From the NCBI GenBank assembly GCA_037447655.1, contig JBBHKE010000190.1:402563-464562 (forward strand): DNA of 62,000 bases, written 5' to 3'. Below, in pieces: positions 32,551 to 44,819 of the stretch. Source of the DNA: Zygnema cylindricum (lineage: Eukaryota > Streptophyta > Zygnematophyceae > Zygnematales > Zygnemataceae). The translations under genes were made by a program, and so were the position numbers. The notes beneath the pieces were generated by a model. It ran no database searches and was not told the DNA's origin. It saw nothing but the letters and a program-made list of their open reading frames with translations. Within the stretch, counting starts at the first letter, position 1. Every line of letters starts with the position of its first letter.

Positions 32551-33299
32551 TCTTCTTTTTGAACTATGTAATTGAAACTTTTTTGACGAAACTTAAAACA
32601 CGTTTCTCATTCACTAGATAATTGATGCCCGTTAAAAGGGCATGGACTGTGTCTTGTTACAAGTCTCACAAGACAAAATTTAGGATACCCCAAACTGAAA
32701 ATATTTTTATTTTCAAAATCTAAACACCCGAAACTTGACGAGGCTATGTCACGCTCCTAAATTGTTACCCAACACCCGATACGCGTTTACGAAAAAAAAA
32801 GTTAACCAAAACTCAATTTCTTGCAACTACTCGTACCCCTCTATACCCTAATAAGAACAAAATTACACAACTCATTGTTATTAACATTAAAGATTTATTA
32901 GTGTTAATGTGAAATTATGTTAAATAATATTATTTAATGCAAGGAAACGTTGCACGTTGTAGTCCACTTTTCAAAAATGTTGTTAACTGTATTTTGTGAA
33001 TTTTGGCTATGAATAGTAGCGACTTAATAGCACTAACAACGATGAGCGGTGTAGAGATACATCTCATTTGACATGAAAACAATTAGTGTTTCTTTTTTAT
33101 TTGCGATTTTGTCTTTTTGCGATCTCTCTTGGAAAATGGTTTTCTTGCATGACAGTCACCTCTCTCAAGGAGTTTTTTGTCTTAATTTTGCGTGTTACTC
33201 TTAGATTAATATTTTCTTTTCGCAAACCTAAATTTTTCGTTACAATTTTTGGTTTTCCTTTAAAATTCTATACCATATGATGAATCATACAAAATAAAT
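32551..33299. other. Non-coding stretch before the truncated copia element
   Basis: No LTR or gag of copia-1 is found here, so the element joins unrelated DNA at about 33300. Confidence 0.45.
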
Positions 33300-36200
33300 A
33301 AGGAGCATCTATGCATATTTGCAAAGAAAAAAAGTGGTTTACAAAGTTGAGGAAAATCCCCACTGTTGAGATAGAGATTGGGGATGGTATAATTGTGACT
33401 ACAAACCTTGTAGGATCAGTGGATCTAAAGGTCATAGTTGAAGGGAAAGTCTCCATTGCCACTCTTTTAGATGTGCTTTATATACCACAACTTAGCAAAA
33501 ATCTGATCTGTACAGGTGTCTTAGATGAGAAAGATTTTGTCACAAGAACTAAGAAAGGAAGGGTCACAGTTAGTTTTGATGGTGAGGTCTATTTCAAAGC
33601 TGAAAAGGGTAGCCAGGGAATGTTCAAAATTGTACTTTGCAATGAAAAGACAGGTGCCCTCTACTCTTGTGTAAGTGTCATTATGTTGTGGCATAAGAGA
33701 CTTGGACATGTGCATCTAGATAGATTAAGAGAAATGAAGACCAAGGGAATAATGGATGGGATATAGTTTGAGGAATCGCAAAATGATAGATGATTGTAGT
33801 GGTTGTGCACAAAGGAAGATCCATAGACTTCCTTTCCCTAAGGTTGCCACTTATAAAAAGAGAGAAGGTCTTGGAGCTTGTATGCATAGATGTGTGGGGA
33901 CTGGGGAAATATCTCTCACAAAGAGGGAAAAGGTATATGCTGACCATCACTGGTGACTTGTCTAGATATACTAAGGTATAATTCATTAATCAAAAGTCAA
34001 AAGTGTTGCGATACTTTAAGGAATATAAAGTTTGGAGTGAGAAATTTCATGAGACCTCCATAAAAGAAGTAAGAAGTATTAATGGGGAGGAGTACACCTC
34101 AAATGAGTTCAAAGAGTTTTTAATAAACGAAGGAATTCATCATCAGAAAAATGTTCTTGATAATCCGGAGCAAAATGGAGTAGGCGAAAGACTAAATAAA
34201 ACACTTTGTGATATGTCAAAGAGTATGCTAAGTAATAAGAGGATAAGCTTGCGGTTTTGGGCGGAAGCTATGAATTAGGCAAACTTTATCAAAAATAGAT
34301 TCTAACTTCAACTAATATAAATGAAACTCCATATGAGAGGTGGACCAGCAGAAAACCAGATTTGTCTAGTTTGAGAGTGTTTGGAAGTCAAGTGTTTAGC
34401 TTGGATAATGACAAAACAAAATGGAAGTTAGAAGGAAGAGGAAAGCATGGATACTTGGTCGGATATGACGAAGATAGCAAAGGATACCGAGAGTATGATT
34501 TAAAGAAAAAGGATATAATCTTATCCAAACACATTGTAGTTATGGATGAAGTAAAATCCATAAATCCGTTAAAATACACCTAAGAAGTTAAAATCAAGAT
34601 AGTCTCGGATCTAGATTTTAATCTTGACCTTGAACTAATTGAGGAAGCACACAAGGGAGAAACTGATTTTGCAGGAAATTTAGATGAGAAGAAAGTGGAG
34701 GAGACGCATGAGGCTCCACTTCAAACTAAAACTAAAAAAAAACCACAATCAACCGATAGGGGAGATGAAGTTCTACCCAAACGAAATCCGAGGATGCCCT
34801 CAATACTGGCATCAAAATTTGAGGGAGGAGGAAGAAACATCAAACGGATTCAAGAGAGAATGGCCAACAGTAAGTTAACCAAGTTGTCCCATCCGGAAGA
34901 ACCTAAAACATATTTGGAAGCCACAAATAGCTTCGAAGAGGATATATAGACAACAACTATTAATGAGGAATTGAGTTCCATAATGGAGGCAAACACTTGG
35001 GAGTTAGTAGATTGACCTTCGGATAGAAAACCAATTGGTTGTAAATGGGTTATTAAACTAAAATTGAACCCAGATAATTCTATAGAAAGGTACAAGGCTA
35101 GGTTGGTAGCAAAGGGATACACTCAAAAGGAGGGAATTGATTATGAGGAGACCTTTGCATCGGTAGTCCGATTTCCTTCAGTAAGAATCCTTCTAAATCT
35201 ACTTGCAGCAAAAGACATGGAAATACATCAAATGAACATAAAAATTGCTTTTCTAAATGGGGAACTAGAAAAAGAAATTGTCATGAAATAACCGGATGGA
35301 TCTGTAGAGGAGGGAGAAGAAAGTAAGGCGCGCAGGTTGATTAAATCACTATACGGGCTGAAACAAGCGCCTAGACAATGGAACATAAAATTGGATGAGT
35401 TCCTTACTGGTCTGGGTTACAAACGGATCAGCTCATATCACTCCATTTATCTTTTGAAGATGAAAATGGTGCAATTTTCATCGCAGTGTATGTGGATAAT
35501 TTGCTTGTTTTGAGTAAATCTATTGAGAAAATAAATCAACTAAAAGGAAGTTTGAGTAGTCGATTTGATATAAAAGACTTAGGAGAAGCTAAATACATTT
35601 TGGGAATAAGAATGGAAGGGATACAGACAGGGAAATAATCAGAATAACTCATAAGGAAGCAATCGGTAATATGCTTCAGAAATTTCAGATGGACCAAGCC
35701 AATGGTTGCTCTACTCCTATGGAACTAAAAACGGTTAGTGAGGGGAATGGTTAAGGGGGAGTAATAGTCCTAGATTATCAGATTACTCTAGAAAAAACAG
35801 AAATTTATGTTGAATATTCCCTATCAACAAATTGTAGGAAGCTTGATCTACTTTATGAACTGTACACGTCCGGAAATAGGGGCAGCTATAGGAGTTATTA
35901 GTAGAAGTTCGAATAATCCAAAAAAGAAAGACTGGGAGATAGCGAACAAGGTAATGAGATATCTTGTGGGAACAAGGGAATTATGGTTAAATATGGGAGG
36001 GGAGAATCCTAAAATCACCAATTGGAGTGATGCTAGTTATGGAGATGTGCGACTTAGAAGGTCAACTTCTGGATATGTTTTGCAAATTGGGTGGGTGCAT
36101 GCTACTGGAGCAGCAAACAACAAAAATTTGTCGCTCAGTCTACAATGGAGGCTGAGTATATGGCATCATTTGCAGCTATGAAAGAGTTAGTGTGGGTGAA

Positions 36201-36480
36201 ATCTTTGCTCTAATAATTAGGATTTATAAAGAATGGAGTGCAAAATATTTTCTGTGATAACCAGGCAGCAATTGCAATTGTTGCAAATCCCAAGCATCAT
36301 TTTAAGGCCAAACATATGGATATAGGGCTTAGCTTTGTTAGACAAGGACTTGAAAACAAAATCATCAAACTTGTGTACAAACCGGATGGGGAAATGCTAG
36401 CCGATATGATGACCAAAAGAGTTCCTTCACCAAAATTAGTTTACCGCGGAAAAGGTTGTGGGTTGAGAGAAAAAGAGAGC
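33300..36480 (+). pseudogene. Copia-1: 5'-truncated Ty1/copia Pol (PR end, IN, RT, RNase H)
   Basis: Starts inside the protease (GASMHICKEKKWF). GAG-pre-integrase follows (LWHKRLGHVHLDRL, about 33680), then the integrase zinc region (CSGCAQRKIH), with the core in broken frames. The second integrase Asp of the RSDNGGE box is Ile here (RSINGEE), while the Glu box (PEQNGVGERLNKT) is kept. RT starts near 34960. Its YVDD box reads YVDN (Asn codon 35498-35500). RNase H runs 35807-36181 and the terminal SFVRQGLENK...ADMMTKRVPSPK region runs to about 36440. Frameshifts near 33766, 33960 and 35420 and many stops. Gag and 5' LTR are missing, and its 3' end is interrupted by copia-2 at 36494. Confidence 0.9.
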
Positions 36481-36494
36481 TATATATCAAGAGG

Positions 36495-37337
36495 TGTTTT
36501 TCTGAGACAACAGCCGGAACCGAAGACGATGAGGATGCCGGTATAGACATCTCGGAACCAAACCAAGCAAGAAACTTTCACAAAAACCAGTCTGAAAAAC
36601 AGCAACTTCAACAGTTGATAAAACCCAAACCAGAGACATAATACCTCTGAAACTCTACCACAATGTAGGTAATATCAGGATGAAAACACACACAAAATTA
36701 CAAGTATTTCAGCAGACAGATCTGTGAGATATTCACAGATGAAAATGCCAAAAACAGGCTGTACAGTTTTTGACTACAAAGTGTTCATACCTTCAAAGTT
36801 ATCTAAGTCCCACTAATATACAATGAAGCCTATGCTGCTGAATTTACGGAGGCATACCAGCCGCACAATAAATACCTACGGCTCGAACCGAACAAGGTAC
36901 GTCATACAAAAAGATTCCTTTACTAATCAACTAACCACACAAAGACAAAAATCTACTTTACTAGATATTTACAAAGGAGTAGGATCCTATATGCCATGTC
37001 ATTTGTCGTGTATGTGGTTCACACGGACCATCATTTTTCAGCGGTCTCCCTCCGCCGCGTACATATCACATTCGGCACCGTAGACAAATCTCCATGTGCC
37101 ATTTTGTCCTCAAGTGTATCTATGCACAAAAAAATCGGATATTCTGGAGTGTCTTCTTTCTTGTAGTGACTTGTGTGTCTCGGGAGTGTATACAAAGGTG
37201 TACTCCCTACCGATCTAGTGGAACATCAATTCTGGTGTGTAATGAAACGAACTTACAACCAAACATATGCTAAGTCGTGAAACTCTCTCTCACTCACACT
37301 CAAGGCATAGAGAGGACCAAAGCTTTCCAAAACAACA
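36495..37337 (-). repeat. Copia-2 3' LTR (contains a copy of the gag start)
   Basis: Matches 41468-42307. Its left end carries the first ~18 codons of gag (MSIPASSSSSVPAVVSE type) because in this family the LTR includes the gag start. Confidence 0.88.
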
Positions 37338-37350
37338 CTCCCCTAAAGCT
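37338..37350 (-). promoter_or_regulatory. Copia-2 polypurine tract
   Basis: Minus-strand AAGCTTTAGGGGAG directly precedes the LTR start TGTTG. Confidence 0.7.
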
Positions 37351-38970
37351 TTAGACTCTGCTAGCCACTTAAGCCACATGCCTCTCTACAAAACTTTAAT
37401 TTAGGTGCAGGCAAGGGATTAGTCATCATGTCAGCAACCATCTCCTCATCTGGTAAATAATTGAGTTTCAGAACTCTTCCCATAACCTTCTCTCTCACAG
37501 AGTGTAGCTTGATATCAATGTGTTTGCTCTAAAAGTGATGGCTAGTGTTAGATGCAATAGCAATGGCAGCTTGATTGTCACACCACACTACTTGAGGTCT
37601 AGATTGCATAAACAAAAGCTCTCGAAGGAGAGAATTTACTCAAAGTAACTCTTTGACGGCTGCGCTAGCCGCCATATACTTAACCTCCATAGTAGACTGA
37701 GCTGTCACCTTCTGAAGTTTGCTGCTCCAGCAGCATGTCCCACTTCGAATCTTCAAAATGTAACCACTAGTAGAGCGTCGGCTTTGCCTTTCTCCATAGC
37801 TCGCATTGCTCCATGTCTAAATTTTTACTTCCTCTCCACCAAGAGAGAGTCAGAGGTTTCGAGTTCCTACAAGATATCGAAGAACTCTCTTTGCTGCCAC
37901 CTATTTTGACTTCTTTGGATTTTGCAAACTTCGGCTTAAGGCTCCAACAGCTGCTGCAATATCCGGACGGGTACAATTCATGAAGTAGATGAGGCTTTTG
38001 ACGATCAGCTTGTAAGGAATAAAAGACATAAAATCTGCCTCCCTTGACTCCAAAGAGTCATTAATCACAACCCCAGCATGTGATTCTTTCCTTTCTATTT
38101 TTATGTCTGAACCCCATGGGAGTAGCACTTCCCTTTGCCTCTGATATGCCGAACCTTTCAAGCATTTTTCCAATGGCTTCTTTCTGTGTCAAATAAATTA
38201 GTCTGTGTTTTCTATCCCTTTCTACCTGAATTCCCAAAATATATATAGCCTCCCCTAAATCTTTCATTTGGAACGAGGAATTTAGAGCTGTTTTTATTTT
38301 GTTAATTTCATTAATGGATTTGCTTAGCAACAGGAAATCATCAACATAAATAGCAATATATATCACTCCATCTTCCACTTCCATTACATAAACTGAATGA
38401 TCTCAACTGATTCTAGTAAAGCCAAGATTTGTCAGGAATTCCTACAGTTTTAGGTTCCACTATCATGGAGTCTGCTTCAGACCATTAAGGGACTTCAACA
38501 GTTTACAGACCAGATTTTCTTTCCCTATTTCTACAGATCCCTCTGGCTGCCTCAAATATATAACTTCCTCCAAATCCGCATGCAAGAAAGCGGTCTTCAC
38601 ATCCATTTGATGCAATTCCATATCCTCTATTGCTGCTAAAGATAAGAGAATCCTAACAGTAGGAAAACGAACTACAGGTGAGAACGTCTCTTCATAATCA
38701 ATGCCCTCTTTCTAGCTATACCCCTTAGCAACAAGTCTGGCCTTATATCTTTAAATGATATTATCGGGATTCAGTTTCAACTTGAATACCCACTAACAAC
38801 CAATCGCTTTTCGATCCGGTGGAAGTTCCACAAGCTCCCAAGTTTGAGCCTCCATAATTGACTTTATCTCATCATTCGCCGCAACAATCCACAGTTCTTT
38901 TTTTGGAACAGAGAAAGCTTCTTGAATGGTAAGAGGCTCCACTGTGATTGTAGAATAAGCATGATCCACT
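37351..38970 (-). pseudogene. Copia-2 reverse transcriptase and RNase H, frameshifted
   Basis: The RT N-terminal half (38400-38970) carries WELVELPPDRK-type and KARLVAKGYS-like motifs with stops. The palm motif is intact: IYIAIYVDDFLLLSKS at about 38330-38384, followed by DLGEAIYILGIQVER. RNase H and the connection domain continue from about 38100 (LIYFMNCTRPDIAAAVG) down to the VADMMTNPLPAPK end at about 37400. Frameshifts near 38100 and 37900 break the frame. It is one of only two YVDD boxes that remain intact in this window. Confidence 0.87.
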
Positions 38971-39846
38971 CAGTCACCTTTCAGCCGGCTGCTTTGTCTT
39001 CTTCCCCTCGCAAAATCTGAAGCGAGAATTGTTGGTCCCCGACGCAGTCTTGGAGGAGGAGGAGGAGGAGGAGGTGGTCCGGTAGTAGTTCCAATAGTAG
39101 GTGGATCAGGCAGCCCCAAAACATGTGGTAGTTCAGATGTAGAGGAAGAAATCGTTTCTTGCTTGAAAGGAATCTGCTCAAAGATGACATATTCCTGCAA
39201 TTTTTTATTATTTTCCGCCTCATTCATGCTAAAAGCATCAACAAATTGACTTTCTTCTTTGATCTGAATATTCATAGCAATCTGAATTATATTTTTCTAA
39301 GAATTATACACTCTATATCCTTTGGAATCATCATCATAGCCTAAAAATATCCCAGGTACAGATTTCAGACTTAATTTCCAATTTGGAAAGTTATCCAACA
39401 TAAAACACTTACTTCCAAATACTCAAAAGTGACTTACATTCGGCTTTCTTCTTGTCCACATTTCATAAGGTGTTTTATCTTTCACAGATCTAATTTCTAT
39501 TCTATTTCTAATGTAAGAAGCATACTGAAAAGCTTCCCCCCAAAATTTCGGATCTACACCTTTATCCATCATCATAGACATAGCACATTCAGTCAAGGTC
39601 CTATTGAGTCTTTCAGCCACACCATTCTCCTTTGGAGTGTAAGGAATGGTAAACTCATGAGAAATTCCATTTTCTTTCAAGTATTCAGCAAAGGCATTTG
39701 ATACACACTCTCCACCGTTGTCTGATCGCAAAGCAAGGATCGATTTTCCGTGAAGTTTCGTTGTCTAATCGCAAAGCAAGGATCGATTTTCTGTGAAGTT
39801 TCTCCGCCCAGATCCGGAAATGCTTGAAATGTGTGAAGACCTCGCT
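38970..39846 (-). pseudogene. Copia-2 integrase, distal part and Pro-rich linker
   Basis: 39423-39731 encodes SDNGGECVSNAF and TPKENGVAERLNRTLTE, giving the second Asp and the Glu of the DDE triad. It stops at 39423 just before the VFGS region. The same frame then continues to 38970 with an acidic linker and nine consecutive prolines. Upstream, a 43-bp tandem duplication (39718-39760 repeated at 39761-39803) shifts this part out of frame with the preceding integrase segment. Confidence 0.87.
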
Positions 39847-41523
39847 CTACTCCTTCATAAAGTATACTCGGCTGAACCGTGAGTGGTCATCAGTGAAGGT
39901 AACAAGGTATTTCCTTCCACCAAGGGAAGGAACTTTGGCCGATCCCCATACATCCGAGTGGATAAGGCCGAGAAGATCCTTTGCTTGATAATCTGAAGTC
40001 TGTGGTAGGGGAAGCTTATGAAGCTTTCCTAGAGCACAACCATCACAAACATGGGATTCCTTTTCACCAAGCTTGACACCTTCTATCATGTTTGTCTTCA
40101 CCATCTTTTCAAGCCTCTCATTATGAACATGCCGAAGCCTTTAATGCCACAAAACATTTTTAGAAAGGACACTAGAGTACACAAAATCAAATTTATTAAC
40201 TAGGTCCATCCGATACAACATGTTTGGGCCTCTACTTCCCACTAAGGCTACTCTCCCATCTTTGCTTACTATCTTTTTGCCTTTGCTCTGAAGAACATCA
40301 AAACCTTTACTTTCTGCAACTGAGGTAGAAAACAATTTTTTCTTAAATTTAGGCACATATAACACATCATGCAAAGTTCTTTTTACAGCTTTGCCATCTA
40401 TCTCACAATTCAGATCTATGCTACCCTTAGCATTAGCTTCCACCGTGGCACCACAAGCATAAAAGATTTGACGAGTAGGGATAGGTGTCATATCCTTGAA
40501 ATACGATTTGTTTTAACACATATGGGAAGAACTTCCGGAGTCCATAATCCACCCGAGATCTCTCTCTCCCTCCATCATCTTTGCCATAGCAAAGAACTCG
40601 GTGTCATCAGTTTTAGGAAAACTAACAACCTCTGATTTCTCCTTCTCCATCTCCTTCACCGGCTCCTCTTCCACCGCTGAAAAAGCTGCGGTTTTGCTCG
40701 GAGGTTTCGGTGTAAATGGAGCTCCTCTCACCTTCCATCCTTTGCGATAAGAACCTGTTTCACACGCTTTTATATACAAAGGACAAAACTTGTACAAATG
40801 ACCATTATTATAGCAATAGACACACCGTTCATATTGCTGAAATGACTGATTTCCTTGAAATCTATTATCTCTCTGAAACTGAGCATTGTAAGCTACAACT
40901 GGCTTTCCAGAATTAAATGCCAATTGATTCGCTTCTTCTTCTAGCACATACTCTATAGCTGTAGCTAGATTCCACTGTGTCTTATCCAATTTTTTCAGTT
41001 CATCATAGGCACCTTTATACTCACTAGGAAGCCCCCTCACTAAAATCATTGCTTGGTGATACTCAGGAAATGAACCACCTGAACATGCATTTTCAGCAAC
41101 TAGAAGTCTGAATTTATTGTAATATTCTGCCATGCTTCCGCCTGTATACTTATATTCCCAGATCTGCCCAGCAGTTATAATCTCATGTTGTGCATTAGCC
41201 CTAGAATATGTCTTTTTCAAAGCATCCCAAATCTCTGATGCTTTAGAAGCCTGAATGTATGTCATATGTAGCTCCTTAGATATCATTAATTTTATCAAAT
41301 GAAGAGCTTGCTCATTTTTTTTATCATAGTTTACATCAGTCTCTACCATAGATCCATTAACAACATCAAAAAGCTTCACTTGTACAAAATAAGACCTTAC
41401 AAGATCTGCCCAATACAGATATTCTCTCCCATCAAAAACCGGAATTCGTGAAGGCGGGCCCGTGACTTGTTGTTCTGAGACAATAGCCAGAACCGAAGAC
41501 GATGAGGATGCCGGTGTAGTCAT
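39847..41523 (-). pseudogene. Copia-2 Gag, protease and proximal integrase in one frame
   Basis: All three open segments (40513-41523, 40141-40491, 39847-40104) are in one frame, separated only by stop codons (40513-40515 and 40141-40143). Gag starts at 41523 inside the 5' LTR, with a Ser-rich N-terminus, the UBN2/gag helix region (IWEYKYTGGSMAEYYNKF) and one zinc knuckle (CVYCYNNGHLYKFC). The protease active site is WIMDSGSSSHMC (40513-40550). After that comes the FKKKLFSTSV protease end and the integrase zinc region (CDGCALGKLHKLP). The first core Asp lies in LIHSDVWG. Confidence 0.9.
41453..41467 (-). promoter_or_regulatory. Copia-2 primer-binding site, diverged half-tRNA-Met type
   Basis: Minus-strand AGTCACGGGCCCGCC directly follows the 5' LTR and matches GGTTATGGGCCCACC (complement of the plant tRNA-iMet anticodon arm) at 11 of 15 bases. 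It lies inside the gag frame. Confidence 0.6.
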
Positions 41524-42307
41524 CTCGGAACCAAACCAAGCAAGAAACTTTCACAAAAACCGGTCTGAAAAACAGCAACTTCAACAGTTGATAAAACCCA
41601 AACCAGAGACACAATATCTCTGAAAATCTACCAAAATGTAGATAATATTAGTATAAACACACACACAAAATTACAAGTATTTCTACCCACAGATATTTGA
41701 GATATTTACAGATGAAAATGCCAAAAACAGGCTAAACAGTTTTTGACCTCAAAGTGTTCATACCTTCAAAGTTATTTAAGTCCTACTAATATACAATGAA
41801 GCCTATGCTGCTGAATTTACGGAGGCATACCAGCCGTACAATAAATACCTATGGCTCGAACCGAACAAGGTACGTCATACAAAAAGATTCCTTTATTAAT
41901 CAACTAACCATACAAAGACAAAAATCTACTTTACTACATATTTACAAAGGAGTAGGATTCTATATGCCATGTCATTTGTCGTGTATGTGGTTTACACGGA
42001 CCATCATTTTTCAGCGGTCTCCCTCCGCCGCGTACATATCACATTCGGCACCGTAGACAAATCTCCATGTGCCATTTTGTCCTCAAGTGTATCTATGCAA
42101 AAAAAATCGGATATTCTAGAGTGTCTTCTTTCTTGTAGTGACTTGTGTCTCGGGAGTGTATACAAAGGTGTACTCCCTACCGATCTAGTGAAACATCAAT
42201 TCTAGTGTGTAATTAAACGAACTTACAACCAAACATATGCTAAGTCGTGAAACTCTCTCTCCCTCACACTCGAGGCATAGAGAGGACTAAAGCTTTCCAA
42301 AACAATA
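41468..42307 (-). repeat. Copia-2 5' LTR
   Basis: 840 bp, partner of 36495-37337. The gag ATG (41521-41523) is inside it. Confidence 0.88.
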
Positions 42308-42314
42308 AGGGGAG

Positions 42315-42980
42315 TGTTCAAAAAGGTAATTTATATCTTGTCTCTGTTTTAGTTTATTCTCTAACGAGAGAGAGAGAGAGAGAGAAAGAAAGACGCGCTA
42401 TGGATGCCACGCTATTCAGAAAGGTGGTAAATTTAAGTAGAGGGCATTTTTACCAAAATAGTGCATACTGCTGGATTTGAACTTGCGACCTCTGGATTCT
42501 ATATGGCCGGGCGCCTTATCCATTAAAGCATTACGAAACGATGAACTCATTAGATTTGATACATACTTAAACAGTGACACGACGGCAAATTCACACCAAA
42601 CTCACTAAGAGGAACAATTTATGCACGTACGCGAATCTGAACCGTGTAAAATATGTTTTGATCGGACGACCAACATTGTAGCTGCCACTTGAAATGAGCT
42701 TTTGGCGGCATTTGGAGATTGCGTCGCGCGGTGCCACGTGGCGATGTATTATTTGATATCGGAGAAGATTGGAGGAGGAACCATGGCTCCCAATTTGAGA
42801 GGTGTCACCTTGTAGACCATGTCGTACATGTTGAATTTTGGAAATCTTCATACTCAATAAACAGGGCAATGAGGAGAGTCTAACGACTTAGAATATTTTC
42901 TCTTAGAAAAATGTATTACTTACCTTATTTAGTATGATAATAAGAAAAGTACCTTGAGTGTATTATACTTCTGCAAGGAC
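42315..42980 (+). repeat. Copia-1 3' LTR, partial or with unclear end
   Basis: Begins TGTTCAAAAAGG right after the purine tract AGGGGAG (42308-42314). The head aligns with the copia-5 3' LTR head (56953 onwards) including the TTTAGTT words. It contains a (GA)n run at 42366-42392, an antisense tRNA-like sequence and a CCACGTGGC word. I could not place the right end. Confidence 0.5.
42468..42533 (-). pseudogene. Decayed tRNA-Arg-like sequence inside the copia-1 LTR
   Basis: The minus strand shows a D-arm like TTAATGGATAAGGCG and a B-box region AGTTCAAATCC. The anticodon and T stems contain mismatches, so folding is incomplete. A similar antisense sequence sits at the equivalent place of the copia-5 3' LTR (57118-57190). 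Confidence 0.45.
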
Positions 42981-43767
42981 ACGCGTCAATATTTTAGAAC
43001 TGTGCAAATATCTCGGAAGGGCGCCGACAATCTTTTAAGCATGCTGAACATCGAACGAGCGCACTCTCAAGATTAGACGGAAAAATTCGAAAGCGGGCAT
43101 CTGGGAAAAATATTTTGTACCAAACAATATGAATCATTGATACCAATCGAGTCGACAAACGAGATTCGTACGGGGACCACAAGTGACTAATCATACTGTA
43201 CGAGCTCAGGTGGTCCGTGCTTCAAGACCACATTTTTCTGAACTTTTATCACCGACGTGGACATAAAGACAAATGTATTTCTTTTGTACAGATTCTCTTT
43301 GTAAATAGATGGAAAAGAGTTTATTGTTGTTTAGTGCATTAAATTTTAATGTGTTACCATTTAGATTACGACAAGTAGTAAATAAGGTTTTAGAATTACT
43401 TGTAGTAGAGTAACGTACAGTTTCAGTATTGTGTCACATTATAGTAAAGTACTACAACACCAAGTTTAGACATTTGATTAGTTATTTTTTAGTAGATACC
43501 CTTTGTGAGTATCAAGTTTTGCACTTAGCCAGGATTTTATTATCCAGAATTGAGATGTAACTTTCCAAGGGATATTTTTTGGGAAACTTCCGGGTGTTAT
43601 ATCTTATGGTTTTCCCAGTCAATCAGGCTGCAATTTTAAGAATTGGCAGACTATATATGATACTGTTATAGTGTGGATTTTTGTGCTATTTTGTCACTTA
43701 GGTTACTTTTTATGGTGTATCAAAGTTGGCTGGTAGATAGGATTTCTGCAAGCTTCTGCTGAAGTCC

Positions 43768-44780
43768 ATGTCTACATCCAATACTACTGCTGGGTTTTCT
43801 CTTGCAATTGTGGATGTAGAACAACACGTTATGGGCCTTTCGTCTAGAATTCCTATCTTTAATGGCCAGAAGTATGGGTACTTGGCAGCTATGGTCAAAT
43901 CTTCTTTTGAAACTGCAGACTTGTTAAAAGTCTTAGATGGCTTTCTTATTGAAACAAATCCGAGTTGGGCGAAGAAGAACTCTCTCGCTCGAAACTATTT
44001 GATTTTTTGCATTTCAAAAAATTAGGTTAAGTCTCGGTTAAAGATGAAAAAGGTGAGCGAAATTTGGACTTCACTCAAAACCTCTCACGAAAAGGCGAAT
44101 GTCTAGGAGGAGCTCTTGGTAGCTAGACAAATCTGGGACTACAAATACATGGGGGGATCTATGGCCGAGTATTACGATAAATTTTGAGAACTCATTGATG
44201 CACACTCGTTAGCTGGTGGAACATTTCCAAAGTTCCAGCAAGCTGCTTTGCTCATTAGAGGTCTACCTAGTCATATGAAGGGAGTGTCTACTATGTTAAA
44301 AAGTCATGATAAGTCTAGCTGAACTTTTCAGTTAGCTTACAATCTTATATTGGAAGAAGAGTCTATAAGTAAGGCCCTTGAAGAAAAACAAAAGGTAGAG
44401 GCTTTCAATACAGATTTTGAGAAGAAAAATCATTTTAATCAGAATGGAAATCATTTTTATCAGAACAGGAACTAGTTTAACTAGAATCAAAACCAGCTTA
44501 ATTAGGGCAGTCAGAGCCCAAATAGGCAATCTTCTAATGCTTGTTTTTATCGCTCTGAGAAGGGGCAATCTCCTAATGCTTGTTTTTATTGCTCTGAGAA
44601 GGGACATGGATACAGGTACTGCCCCAAACTTAAAATGGCAAATGAAACTGGTTTATAAAGGACTGGATGGCAACAAAGCCAATTTCACCAAGGTTTTTCT
44701 AGCAATCCTTCATGAAGAAATGCATTTTTTTCGACTTTTGCAGTTGATGAAGATTCATCTCTGAGCTTCAAAGAGCAAGA
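43768..44780 (+). pseudogene. Copia-3 Gag (start inside LTR), broken
   Basis: The ATG at 43768 opens a gag that reads through the LTR end (43826) and the primer-binding site. It encodes QHVMGLSSRIPIFNGQKY, then continues in pieces: 44110-44340 with IWDYKYMGGSMAEYYDKF, and the zinc knuckle CFYCSEKGHGYRYC at about 44580-44625. A 39-bp in-frame tandem duplication (44525-44563, repeated at 44564-44602) doubles the front half of the knuckle; only the second copy is complete. Stops at 44023, 44104, 44187 and others. Everything downstream belongs to the same element. Confidence 0.83.
43827..43840 (+). promoter_or_regulatory. Copia-3 primer-binding site
   Basis: CGTTATGGGCC follows the LTR end ...GAACAACA, the diverged half-tRNA-Met site, in frame with gag. 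Confidence 0.6.
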
Positions 44781-44819
44781 GGAGGCGGAGTTATTTGTTT
44801 TGGCGGCAGCATGGAGGGT

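Larger units (their letters stand above)
36495..42307 (-). mobile_element. Copia-2: complete Ty1/copia element inserted in copia-1
   Basis: Element of 5,813 bp on the minus strand. LTRs are at 36495-37337 (843 bp) and 41468-42307 (840 bp), about 95% identical. On the minus strand they start TGTTGTTTTGG (TATTGTTTTGG in the 5' copy) and end AACA. Flanking bases AGAGG (36490-36494) and AGGGG (42308-42312) look like a target duplication with one later change. Removing the element rejoins copia-1 coding sequence to the purine tract and LTR at 42308-42315. Internal order gag-PR-IN-RT-RH defines copia. Confidence 0.88.

Noticed and set aside
36495-36663. First read as a leftover interior (leader and gag start) of a tandem copia array beside the LTR.
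   Set aside because: The homologous block ends in CA exactly before the PBS position in several copies, so it is part of the LTR itself.
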